From Jiangella muralis (GTDB lineage Bacteria > Actinomycetota > Actinomycetes > Jiangellales > Jiangellaceae), in the NCBI RefSeq assembly GCF_001270745.1, contig NZ_KQ434755.1, forward strand, positions 102,532 through 166,531: DNA of 64,000 bases, in the 5' to 3' direction. The notes beneath the pieces were generated by a model. That model was not told where the DNA came from. It did no database searches and saw nothing but the letters and a program-made list of their open reading frames with translations. Made by a program: the position numbers and the translations under genes. This document shows positions 42,561 to 50,450 of the stretch, one piece after another (positions within the stretch are counted from its first letter, which is position 1; every line of letters starts with the position of its first letter).

Positions 42561-43028
42561 CTAGAGGAGCACCGCCATCCGGTGGTCAGAGGTGCGGCCG
42601 TGCACCGGGCACGGCTGACTGGACGCCTGCGGACAGAGCATGAAGTGTTCGGTGATCGTCGCCCGGTACGCCCGGTACCCGCCGGGAGGCCGGAAGACCT
42701 CGGGCCCCTTGCTGAACGGCGCCGCGCCCAGGTAGATCTCCAGGCCCCGGTCCAGCTCGCGTCCGGTCAGTTCGCCGGCCGTGGCGGCCATGTACACCGC
42801 CTCGCCGGAGCCCGGCACCTGCTGCGAGTTGAACACCACGATGCCGATCCGAGGCCGCACCGCGATGTTGCGGGACTGCGTCGCCTCAGGTGAGGAGATC
42901 CAGTAGAACGTCGAGTACCCGTCGGCGACGTAGAAGACCGGCGACGCCCACGGCTCGCCGTCCGTGTTCGCGGTCCCGAGCGTCATGAAGCGGTTGCCGT
43001 CGAGAATGGCCCGGCCCTTCGTGATCAT
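42561..43028 (-). CDS. Pyridoxamine 5'-phosphate oxidase-like flavin/F420-binding protein
   Basis: A 155-residue split-beta-barrel protein. FMTLGTANTDGEPWASPVFY is the standard first strand pair, and STFYWISSPEATQSRNI and IGIVVFNSQQ form the cofactor wall. Such proteins bind FMN or F420 and reduce small molecules. ATG 43028 overlaps the MFS stop by 4 bases and has AAGGA 9 bases upstream, better than ATG 43037. Co-expression with the exporter suggests a detoxification pair. Confidence 0.85.
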   Translation of the reverse strand: MITKGRAILDGNRFMTLGTANTDGEPWASPVFYVADGYSTFYWISSPEATQSRNIAVRPRIGIVVFNSQQVPGSGEAVYMAATAGELTGRELDRGLEIYLGAAPFSKGPEVFRPPGGYRAYRATITEHFMLCPQASSQPCPVHGRTSDHRMAVLL

Positions 43029-44614
43029 GGTTCGCATTCCTTGGGTCCTTCCGTCGTCTCATCGGCACGTGGCTTGCTCACGTGCCTGAATGCCCATGCG
43101 GCGAGCACAGCCAGGCCGGCGTAGAAGATCGCGCTCACGACGCCGACGACGTGCAGTCCGGAGGTGAACGCCTCGCGGGCCGCGGCCAGTAGGTCGCCGC
43201 TCTGTTGTACAGGCAGTCGATCGGCCGCCTCGACCGCGCGGTCGACGCTTTCGCGGGCGGCGCTCGCCACGTCGGGTGGGAGCGAGCCGAGCGCGCCATC
43301 GACCTGGCCCCGGTACACCGCGGTCCCGAGCGTGGCGAGCGTGGCGATGCCGAGCCCGAGCCCGAACTCGTTGGTCGTCTGCACGATCGACGCGCCGGAG
43401 CCGGCCTGGTCCGACGGCACCGCGCTCATGGCGAGGTGGTTGCAGAGCGCGGCCAGCGGCCCGGTGCCGAGCATGGCGACACACATCGCGACCACGATCG
43501 CCCGAGGGCCGGACGCCGAGCCGGCCAGCGTGAAGACCAGGTAGCCGGCCGCCGCGACCGACAGCCCGCCCGCGATCAGGTACGCGGGACGGAGGTGGTT
43601 TCCCAGCGACGGGGTGCTCAGGCTGCCGACGATCATCACCACGTTCGGCGCCACCAGGAGCAGCCCGGCCTCCAGCGGGGTGAGACCGGCGACGTTCTGC
43701 AGGTACAGGGTGACCAGCAGGAGGCTGCCGGTGCCGACCACGCTGGTCACGAACATCAGCGTCAGCGCGGAGCTGAACGTGCGGTTCGCGAACATGCGCA
43801 GGTCGAGCATCGGGTGCTCCAGGCGCCGCTGCCGCCGGACGAACACCAGCGCCGCCGCGACGCCGAACGCCATCGCCCCGGCGGGGAACCACTCCCAGCC
43901 GTGCCGAGCCAGCTCCTTGAGCCCGTAGACGAACGGCAGGATCGCCGCGAGCGACAGCGCGACGCTGACGGGGTCGAGCTGGCCGGCCTGCGGCGCCTTC
44001 TGATCGGGGAGCAGCGACGGGCCGAACACCAGCAGCAGCACGAGCCCCGGTACGGCGAGGAGGAAGACCGAACCCCACCAGAAGTACTCGAGCAGCACGC
44101 CGCCCACGAGCGGGCCGAGCGTCAGCCCGGCCATGAAGCAGGTCAGATAGATGGCGATGGCGCGAGCACGTTGCTTGTCGTCCACGAACATGCCGGTGAT
44201 CAGCGCCAGCACCGACGGCATCACTGCCGCGCCCGCGATGCCGAGCAGCGCGCGGCTGGCGATGAGCAGGTCCGGGCTGGTGGAGAACGCCGCCGCCACC
44301 GAGGCGGCGCCGAACAGGAAGGCACCGATCAGCAACAGCCTCTTCCGGCCGATCCGATCGCCGATGGCGCCCATCGTGACCAGGAGGCTGGCGATCAGCA
44401 GGCCGTAGATGTCCACGATCCACAGCTGCTGGACGCCGCTCGGCGCGAGATCGATCGTCAGGTGTGGCACGGCCAGGTACAGCACCGAGAAGTCCATCGT
44501 GACGAGAAACGTGGGCAGGCCGAGCAATGCCAGCGCCAGCCACTCGCGTCGCCCTGCCGTGACCACCGCTCGTGGAGGCGCCACAGGTCGTCGGGTCAGG
44601 TTCGCTTCGGTCAT
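43025..44614 (-). CDS. MFS drug exporter (DHA2 type, 14 TM)
   Basis: A 529-residue exporter closely resembling the one at 20311-21897. Motif A is GAIGDRIGRKRLLLIGA, and the N-terminal LVTMDFSVLYLAVPHL and about fourteen helices fit the DHA2 group. It is divergent from an ArsR-type regulator with a palindrome (44653-44670) between them, which probably controls it. The downstream PNPOx-like gene overlaps. Confidence 0.93.
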   Translation of the reverse strand: MTEANLTRRPVAPPRAVVTAGRREWLALALLGLPTFLVTMDFSVLYLAVPHLTIDLAPSGVQQLWIVDIYGLLIASLLVTMGAIGDRIGRKRLLLIGAFLFGAASVAAAFSTSPDLLIASRALLGIAGAAVMPSVLALITGMFVDDKQRARAIAIYLTCFMAGLTLGPLVGGVLLEYFWWGSVFLLAVPGLVLLLVFGPSLLPDQKAPQAGQLDPVSVALSLAAILPFVYGLKELARHGWEWFPAGAMAFGVAAALVFVRRQRRLEHPMLDLRMFANRTFSSALTLMFVTSVVGTGSLLLVTLYLQNVAGLTPLEAGLLLVAPNVVMIVGSLSTPSLGNHLRPAYLIAGGLSVAAAGYLVFTLAGSASGPRAIVVAMCVAMLGTGPLAALCNHLAMSAVPSDQAGSGASIVQTTNEFGLGLGIATLATLGTAVYRGQVDGALGSLPPDVASAARESVDRAVEAADRLPVQQSGDLLAAAREAFTSGLHVVGVVSAIFYAGLAVLAAWAFRHVSKPRADETTEGPKECEP

Positions 44615-44652
44615 GGCGTCACTGTGTCCGGCTCCGGCGGCAGCTCCAATCG

Positions 44653-44670
44653 ATTCAGATTATTCTGAAT
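44653..44670. promoter_or_regulatory. Palindromic operator between MFS and ArsR-type regulator
   Basis: ATTCAGA ttat TCTGAAT has perfect 7-bp arms. It contains TATTCT (44661-44666), a -10-like hexamer ending 6 bases before GTG 44673, so the regulator transcript may be leaderless and self-repressed. Confidence 0.7.
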
Positions 44671-44672
44671 CA

Positions 44673-45656
44673 GTGACCACCTCGTTCGTCCGGTTCCGGT
44701 TCGGCCGGGACGACCTCCTGCGCACCCGCTTCGCCATCTCGCCGCTGATCGAACTCGTCGCGGCGACGTACGTCGTGCGGTTGCCGCGGGAGTTTCCCGA
44801 GCATCGGCCGTGGCTCGCCGAGGCGTTGCCGGCGATCGAGGGCCTGGAGCTCGACCTGCTCTACGCCGTCAATCCGCTGCGCCGCCGGATCTGGCCCAAC
44901 TTCCAGGCCCCACCACCGGTCGCGCCGCATCCGCCGATCGGCGATGAACTCACCAGGATCGGCGGCACCGAACCCGAGGTGGTGCGCGCCGACATGCTGC
45001 GGGCCTACCCCGAGGGAGCGCCGGCGGACGCACAACCCTTCCTCGACGATCCGGCGGCCGCCGTCGCCGGCCTGGTCGAACAGTCGCGTTCCTTCTGGGA
45101 TGCGGCCATCGCGCCCTGGTGGCCGCGGATGTCGGCGTTCCTGGAGAGCGACATCGCGCTGCGCGCGCGACGCCTGGTCACCGTCGGCGGCCGGTCCGCG
45201 TTCGACGACATCGACTCCGACGTCACGTCGGACGACTGGAGCTTGACGCTGCACCGGCCGGTGATGGCTTCGCACACCGTCGACCTCGGCGGCCGTGGCC
45301 TGCTACTGATTCCGTCGGTCCTCGCCTTCGGAGCCTGGCCACGCGTCGACGACCCGTGGGATCCGGCGTTGACCTACCAGCCGCCGGGATTCGGGGACGT
45401 CTGGCTCCGCGACGACCAGGGACCGCAAGCGCTGGAGGAACTCCTCGGCCGGCGACGTGCGACGATCCTGCTCGCGCTGGACCAGCCGGCGTCGACCCAG
45501 GCGCTCGCCGCGGGGACGGGGTGGAGCGCGGGTGGCATCAGCACCCACCTCGGCGTGCTGCGCCGGACCGGCCTGGTGGTCCGCCGACGCGACGGACGCG
45601 AGGTGCTGTACTCACGGACCGCCACCGGCGGCGCGCTGGTCGCGAGCTGCGCCTGA
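44673..45656 (+). CDS. ArsR-type winged-helix regulator with N-terminal DUF5937-like domain
   Basis: A 327-residue protein. The long N-terminal part (FVRFRFGRDDLLRTRFAISP, then LIELVAATYV) is the domain of unknown function seen in actinobacterial ArsR relatives. The C-terminal 80 residues form the winged helix (LGRRRATILLALDQPASTQA, then STHLGVLRRTGLVVRRRDGR). The GTG lies 2 bp after the palindrome. It probably represses itself and the divergent MFS exporter. Ligand unknown. Confidence 0.88.
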   Translation: MTTSFVRFRFGRDDLLRTRFAISPLIELVAATYVVRLPREFPEHRPWLAEALPAIEGLELDLLYAVNPLRRRIWPNFQAPPPVAPHPPIGDELTRIGGTEPEVVRADMLRAYPEGAPADAQPFLDDPAAAVAGLVEQSRSFWDAAIAPWWPRMSAFLESDIALRARRLVTVGGRSAFDDIDSDVTSDDWSLTLHRPVMASHTVDLGGRGLLLIPSVLAFGAWPRVDDPWDPALTYQPPGFGDVWLRDDQGPQALEELLGRRRATILLALDQPASTQALAAGTGWSAGGISTHLGVLRRTGLVVRRRDGREVLYSRTATGGALVASCA

Positions 45657-45695
45657 TCCGGTCACGTGCCGCGACCCGCTGGACGGAACGCCACG

Positions 45696-46436
45696 TCATA
45701 GCCACGCCGGCGCCGCCGGCACCGGGCCTCCGCCGAGGGAACCGACCCCAGCGGCTCCGCGGCCGGTCGCCCATCGCGTCACGGCCGCCGCAGTCCCGAT
45801 GACGCCGGCCGCCGCTTCCTGCGGCGGGTCACGACCGTCGTCGAGGTCCCGGTCGGTGACGACCATGGTGGGCGACGACGTCGATCGCCGTCCCCACGCG
45901 GCTCGCACATCGTCGAGCAGCTGATCGAGCAGCCGCGCCGGCAGATCCTCGAATCGGCCCCCGGCGTCGAGGTCGATGGCGTGCACCCACACCTCACGCG
46001 TTCGCATCCACACGGTCTCCCGGGCCGGCACTCGCCGGCCCTGAGCGGTGACGACCTCGCTCCGCCACGACGCGTCGTCGAGATCGCGCCATTCCACGTT
46101 GAGGTGGATCGCGGCATGATCGGAGAGGTGGCGCAGGGCGGTCGCCGGCAGGGTCGCCGCCAGCTCGATCTCCCGATCCCGTGCCGCCGGCGAGGAGTAC
46201 ATCGGTGTCTCCACGCCACTGGCGGCCCACGCCGTCAGCCGGGTCAGCGCCCGGGCGTTGAGGCCGACGTGGGCGACGATGTGGCGGCGGCTCCACCCCG
46301 GCACCAGCGACGGGGCATCCAGTTCCCCGTCGCGGAGGTCACGGACGAAACGGGAGAAGTACGCCTGGCCGCGGCGGGCCAGCAGCAGGGCCGCGGCCAG
46401 CGCCGGATCCTCGGTCCGGTCGGTGCGCGCCGCCAC
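45696..46436 (-). CDS. Maleylpyruvate isomerase family mycothiol-dependent enzyme
   Basis: A 246-residue DinB-like protein of the MDMPI group. The metal site fits His56 (in RHIVAHVGLN), Glu148 and His152 (in REVWVHAIDL). The founding enzyme converts maleylpyruvate to fumarylpyruvate with mycothiol in the gentisate pathway. GTG 46436 directly follows the TAG of the FAH-type gene. The cupin dioxygenase and FAH-type hydrolase next to it supply the reactions before and after, so this function is well supported by context. Last gene of the large aromatic operon. Confidence 0.88.
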   Translation of the reverse strand: MAARTDRTEDPALAAALLLARRGQAYFSRFVRDLRDGELDAPSLVPGWSRRHIVAHVGLNARALTRLTAWAASGVETPMYSSPAARDREIELAATLPATALRHLSDHAAIHLNVEWRDLDDASWRSEVVTAQGRRVPARETVWMRTREVWVHAIDLDAGGRFEDLPARLLDQLLDDVRAAWGRRSTSSPTMVVTDRDLDDGRDPPQEAAAGVIGTAAAVTRWATGRGAAGVGSLGGGPVPAAPAWL

Positions 46437-47273
46437 CTACGGCTCGATGCGGACGAGGTTGGACTGCTCGCCCAGACCGTCGATGGCGGTCTGCAGCCGG
46501 GACCCGTTCGCGAGGTAGCGCGGGGGAGTGCGCGCATGGCCGACGCCGCCGGGAGTGCCGGTGGCGATGACGTCCCCGGGGCTCAGCGTGATCAGCTCCG
46601 ACACGTAGGCGATCAGGTCGGCGGGATCGAAGACCAGATCGTCGACGCGGGCCGACTGCATCACCTCGCCGTCGACCGTGGTGCGCACCTCCGCCGCCGC
46701 CGAATGCTCGTCGGGCGTCACGAGGAACGGACCGAACGGCGTCGCCGCCTGCAGCGTCTTACCCTGCAGCCACTGCGTCGTGCGGTACTGGTAGTCGCGC
46801 ATCGTGACGTCGTTCAGGACGGCGTAGCCGGCGATCGAGGCCGACGCGGTGTCCCTGTCGGCGCGGAAGCAGGACGAGCCGATGACGACCGCGAGCTCAC
46901 CCTCCCAGTCCAGGGCCCGCGCCAGGCGGCCGGGCACGACGATGTCGTCGTACGGCCCGGTCACCGCCTCGGGGAACTTGGCGAACAGGGTCGGGTACTC
47001 CGGCCGTTCCCGTCCCATCTCGCGGATGTGCGCGGCGTAGTTCAAGCCGACGCAGATCACCTTGCCGGGCCGGGGGACGACCGGGGCCCACCGTCGAGGC
47101 TCGAGGCCATGACGCGCATGGGCCGGCCCGTCCGCGGTCTCCGCGCGGACCCGCCACCGCGGATCGCGCAGCAACGTACCGACGTCGACGGCATCGGGGA
47201 TCTCGACCACCGCAGCGTCATCGACGCGTACCGCCACCGTGCGATCGTCGACTCGAAGGGTCGCCAGTCTCAT
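46437..47273 (-). CDS. Fumarylacetoacetate hydrolase family protein (fumarylpyruvate hydrolase-like)
   Basis: A 278-residue FAH-family hydrolase. KVICVGLNYAAHIREMG opens the catalytic domain, metal ligands lie in ALDWEGELAVVIG (ExE) and in NDVTMRDYQ, and ITLSPGDVIATGTPGGVG is the family hallmark. In context it would split fumarylpyruvate into fumarate and pyruvate. ATG 47273 has GGAGTAACACG upstream and overlaps the dioxygenase stop by 4 bases. Confidence 0.92.
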   Translation of the reverse strand: MRLATLRVDDRTVAVRVDDAAVVEIPDAVDVGTLLRDPRWRVRAETADGPAHARHGLEPRRWAPVVPRPGKVICVGLNYAAHIREMGRERPEYPTLFAKFPEAVTGPYDDIVVPGRLARALDWEGELAVVIGSSCFRADRDTASASIAGYAVLNDVTMRDYQYRTTQWLQGKTLQAATPFGPFLVTPDEHSAAAEVRTTVDGEVMQSARVDDLVFDPADLIAYVSELITLSPGDVIATGTPGGVGHARTPPRYLANGSRLQTAIDGLGEQSNLVRIEP

Positions 47274-48349
47274 CGTGTTACTCCTTCGATCAGGGTCCGC
47301 GCGAACCCGAGTCGCTCGATCACCGGTGCGTCGCTGAAGCGGAACAGGTCGAACCGGGTCGTGGCCGAGAGCGACCACGGGACCCAGCTGGGGACGACGA
47401 AGAGGTCGCCCTTGCCGACGGTGTGCTCGACACCACCGAGGCTGACGCGGCCCTCGCCGTCGAAGACCTGCCAGACCGACGACCCGACCTCATGGCGCGC
47501 GCGGGTACTGGCGCCGTCGCGCAACCGGTGGAACTCGCACCGGATCGTGGGCATCACGTCGCCGCCGGTCGTGGGGTTGGAGTACCGGATCGCCGCGTGG
47601 CCCTGCTCCACCGTGGCGGGGTGGCCCTCGTCCTCGAGCAGCAGCTGCTCGGTCAGCGCGGCGTCGGTGTGCTCCCAGCGGTAGGCGGTCAACGGCGAGC
47701 TGCTGCTGTCGTCGAGGACGGACACCGGCCGCAGCCCCGGATGAGCCCACAGCCGCTCGGCGCGGGAGACCGACGGCGACGCCTCGTCGGTGACCCGGTC
47801 CGAGCCGTACTCGAAGAACCCGACGTCGGTCTTGGCCGCGAACGGGATGTCGAGGCCGTCGAGCCATGCCATCGGCCGGTCGGTGTCGTTGTGATGCCCG
47901 TGGAAGTTCCAGCCGGGCGTCAGGAGCAGGTCACCTCGGCGCATCGCGACCGGGTCACCGTTGACGACGGTCCAGACCCCCTCGCCCTCGACGACGAACC
48001 TGAAGGCGTTCTGCGAGTGCCGGTGCTCCGGCGCGGTCTCGTGCCCGCCGAGATACTGGATCGCCGCCCAGAGCGTCGGCGTCGCGTACCCGGTCCCGGG
48101 GAGCCCGGGGTTGACCAGGCCGATCGCACGTCGTTCACCACCTCGCCCGACCGGGACCAGCCGCCCGGATCGTTCGGCGATGTCGAGCAGGCTCGTCCAC
48201 CGCCACACGTGCGGCACCGCCGCCGGCACCGGCGTGACGGGTTGCAGATCCTCGCGCTGGGTCCACAGCGGGGCGAGATCGTTGTCGCGGAAATCCTGGT
48301 ACAGCTGCGCAAGCTCCGGGGAGTCCACGTCAGACGTCATCTCCTGCAT
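47270..48349 (-). CDS. Gentisate 1,2-dioxygenase-like bicupin
   Basis: A 359-residue bicupin. The N-terminal cupin carries the iron-binding motif PEHRHSQNAFRFVVEGEG and a later GWNFHGHHN. The C-terminal cupin reads ARHEVGSSVWQVFDGEG and has a partial metal site, as in known gentisate and salicylate dioxygenases. It opens gentisate (or a related hydroxybenzoate) to maleylpyruvate with Fe(II) and oxygen. Length is normal. Adjacent isomerase and hydrolase genes make gentisate the best guess. It starts 29 bp after the enolase-superfamily gene. Confidence 0.88.
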   Translation of the reverse strand: MQEMTSDVDSPELAQLYQDFRDNDLAPLWTQREDLQPVTPVPAAVPHVWRWTSLLDIAERSGRLVPVGRGGERRAIGLVNPGLPGTGYATPTLWAAIQYLGGHETAPEHRHSQNAFRFVVEGEGVWTVVNGDPVAMRRGDLLLTPGWNFHGHHNDTDRPMAWLDGLDIPFAAKTDVGFFEYGSDRVTDEASPSVSRAERLWAHPGLRPVSVLDDSSSSPLTAYRWEHTDAALTEQLLLEDEGHPATVEQGHAAIRYSNPTTGGDVMPTIRCEFHRLRDGASTRARHEVGSSVWQVFDGEGRVSLGGVEHTVGKGDLFVVPSWVPWSLSATTRFDLFRFSDAPVIERLGFARTLIEGVTR

Positions 48350-48378
48350 CGTTACCTCCGAGTGGTGGCGATCGTCGT

Positions 48379-49491
48379 CTACGGCACGGTGAAGCGCTCG
48401 ACCAGGTCCTGGCGAAGCGTCAGTCCCAGTCCCGGCGCGTCTCCGAGGGCCAAGCGCCCCTCGTGGGGCTCGATCGCGTCGTGATAGATCAGCCGCGCCA
48501 CCTCCCAGCCCTGAAGGTGGAACTCGACCGGGCCGCCGCGGGCCACCCCGGCGTAGAGGTGGGCGTTGAGATGGGGCCAGTTGCCGCCCATGGCCACCGG
48601 CAGGTGATGGGCCTCGGCGATGGCCATGGCCCGCCGGCCGCCGGTGAACCCGCCCAGGTCACGGACGTTGGGCTGGGCGATGTCGATGGCGCCCGACGCG
48701 ACGAGCTGATGGAAGGTGGCCACGTTCCCCATGCCCAGGCTGCCGCCCGCGATCGGGATGGCGATCCGGTCCCGCGCCTGAGCCATGAGACGTGGATCGC
48801 CGAGCGTGACCGGATCCTCGAACCAGGTCAGATCGCAGTCGCCGACGGCGTCGGCGAGCGCGACCGCCTGGGGCAGGGTGAGCCGCTTGTTCGCGTCGAT
48901 CATGAGGTCGACGTCGGGCCCGACGGCGGCACGGACCGCGTGGATCCGCTCGACGTCCACGCGCAGGCTCCGGGTCCGCGCGCCGTCGTCCGGCCCGGCC
49001 TGCGCGCCGACCACCAGTTTCAGGCCCCGGTGCCCGTCGGCCACCAACTGCTCGGCCAGCCGCACGAGCTCGGTCCGGCCGTAGGCCGGCAGGCCGAAGG
49101 TCACATAGGCCCCGACCTCGGGGCGAGCGCCGCCGAGGAGTTGCCACACCGGTGTCCGGGTCCGCTGGCCCAGTGCGTCCCAGACGGCGATGTCGACCAG
49201 GCTCGCGGCCGACGCCCACACCCCGGTTGTCGCGCGATGCGGCATGCGCTGTTCGAGGACCTCGCGGACGGCTTCGGGTCGTGCGGGGGCGCCCACGAGG
49301 AGTGGGGTGGCCTCGTCGCGGAGATACGCGAGGACCGCCGATGCCATCGGCGCGAAGAACAACGCGTGCCCGCTCGCTGCGGCATCGGTATCGACCTCGA
49401 CCAGGATCAACGGGACGAGACGGGGCTCGGAGGTCAGCGGCATCGTGACCGGGACCTCGAGCCGGCGTGCCCGCAGGGCGGTGATCTTCAT
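48379..49491 (-). CDS. Mandelate racemase/muconate lactonizing enzyme family protein, atypical metal site
   Basis: A 370-residue enolase-superfamily protein with an N-terminal capping domain (1-110) and a barrel. Lys158 (GHRGLKLVV), metal ligands Asp199 (LMIDANK) and Glu225 (WFEDPV), Asp278 and His307 (NWPHLNAH) are present. The third ligand, normally Glu in an AGGE or GEN motif, is Ser251 (IAGGSLGMGN). This may shift metal binding to another residue or alter chemistry. In this operon a mandelate-like racemisation or dehydration is conceivable. ATG 49491 overlaps the dehydrogenase stop. Confidence 0.85.
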   Translation of the reverse strand: MKITALRARRLEVPVTMPLTSEPRLVPLILVEVDTDAAASGHALFFAPMASAVLAYLRDEATPLLVGAPARPEAVREVLEQRMPHRATTGVWASAASLVDIAVWDALGQRTRTPVWQLLGGARPEVGAYVTFGLPAYGRTELVRLAEQLVADGHRGLKLVVGAQAGPDDGARTRSLRVDVERIHAVRAAVGPDVDLMIDANKRLTLPQAVALADAVGDCDLTWFEDPVTLGDPRLMAQARDRIAIPIAGGSLGMGNVATFHQLVASGAIDIAQPNVRDLGGFTGGRRAMAIAEAHHLPVAMGGNWPHLNAHLYAGVARGGPVEFHLQGWEVARLIYHDAIEPHEGRLALGDAPGLGLTLRQDLVERFTVP

Positions 49492-50450
49492 GATGCGTCC
49501 CGTTCCCGCGCGACGGCGTCCTGAAGGGTGCGTACCGCCCGGCCCACCGCGTCACCGGCCCGGAGCAGGCCCGCTTCCTCGGCGCCGGTGAGGGGGAGCT
49601 CGACCACCGCGGGCCGCTCGCCCGTCAGGTCGACGGGAACGCCGAGGGCGACCCCCGTCAGGCCGTGCTCACCGGCCAGCATCCGCGAACACGGAAGCGG
49701 TGCCGGCCGGCGGTTCCACCAGGTGTCGATCATCCGCTGGATCCCCGCCGCCGACGCCCAGCCGGTGGACCGGCCTGGCCGGAGTCCTTGGTAGGAGCGG
49801 AACCACTCGGCCAGGTACCGGTCGATCGGCGGCCGGTCGCCTGGATCGATCGAGCGCGAGCGTCCGTCGACCGACACGGCGGAGTAGACGGGCACCTGGG
49901 CGCCGCCGTGCTGGCCGAGGTTCCAGCCGTCGACCCGGCCGATCTCGACGCCGAAGTGCCGCGCCAGCGCCGCCCGGAATCGGAGCGTGTCGTTGAGGCT
50001 GAGCCCGAGGACCTGATCGGCGCGCAGCGATCCGGAGGACACGACGAGCGTGGTGATCGCATCGACCGGGTTGGTCGCGACGACCACGAGGGCGTCGGGC
50101 CGGACCAGCCGGAGGTCGGGCAGCAGGCCGGCGAGGAGCCCGGCGTTGCGAGTGACCATGGAGGCGCGGTCCGGGCCGGCCGGCGCCGAGAGCGAAGCGG
50201 CCAGGACCACCACGTCAGCCTCCGCGAGCACGGCGCGGGTCCCGATGCGCACGTCAGGGTGGGCCCCGAGTCCGCGAAGGTGGTCCAGATCCATCAGCTG
50301 CGCCCGGACGGCGTCCGCGTTGACGTCGACGAGGACCACGTCGCCCGCCGGAGCCGAGACCAGCCAGTGGAAGGCGAAGGCCGACCCGACCGTCCCCGCG
50401 CCGCCGATGACGGCGATCAGTGGACCCGCGCCGTCACGAGGTCGAACCAC
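49488..50450 (-). CDS. Lactate/malate dehydrogenase family protein
   Basis: A 320-residue NAD-dependent 2-hydroxyacid dehydrogenase. The Rossmann loop is VIGGAGTVGSAFAFHW, ATNPVDAITTLV is conserved and the catalytic His lies in NLGQHGGAQVPVYS, replacing the usual GEHGDSQVP. The altered substrate loop suggests a bulky 2-hydroxyacid rather than lactate; a mandelate-type substrate is inference from neighbours. GTG 50450 overlaps the monooxygenase gene by 17 bases. Confidence 0.85.
   Translation of the reverse strand: MVRPRDGAGPLIAVIGGAGTVGSAFAFHWLVSAPAGDVVLVDVNADAVRAQLMDLDHLRGLGAHPDVRIGTRAVLAEADVVVLAASLSAPAGPDRASMVTRNAGLLAGLLPDLRLVRPDALVVVATNPVDAITTLVVSSGSLRADQVLGLSLNDTLRFRAALARHFGVEIGRVDGWNLGQHGGAQVPVYSAVSVDGRSRSIDPGDRPPIDRYLAEWFRSYQGLRPGRSTGWASAAGIQRMIDTWWNRRPAPLPCSRMLAGEHGLTGVALGVPVDLTGERPAVVELPLTGAEEAGLLRAGDAVGRAVRTLQDAVARERDAS

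Noticed and set aside
43205..44668. 487-codon open frame on the plus strand
   Set aside because: Antisense shadow of the MFS exporter with no recognisable motif.
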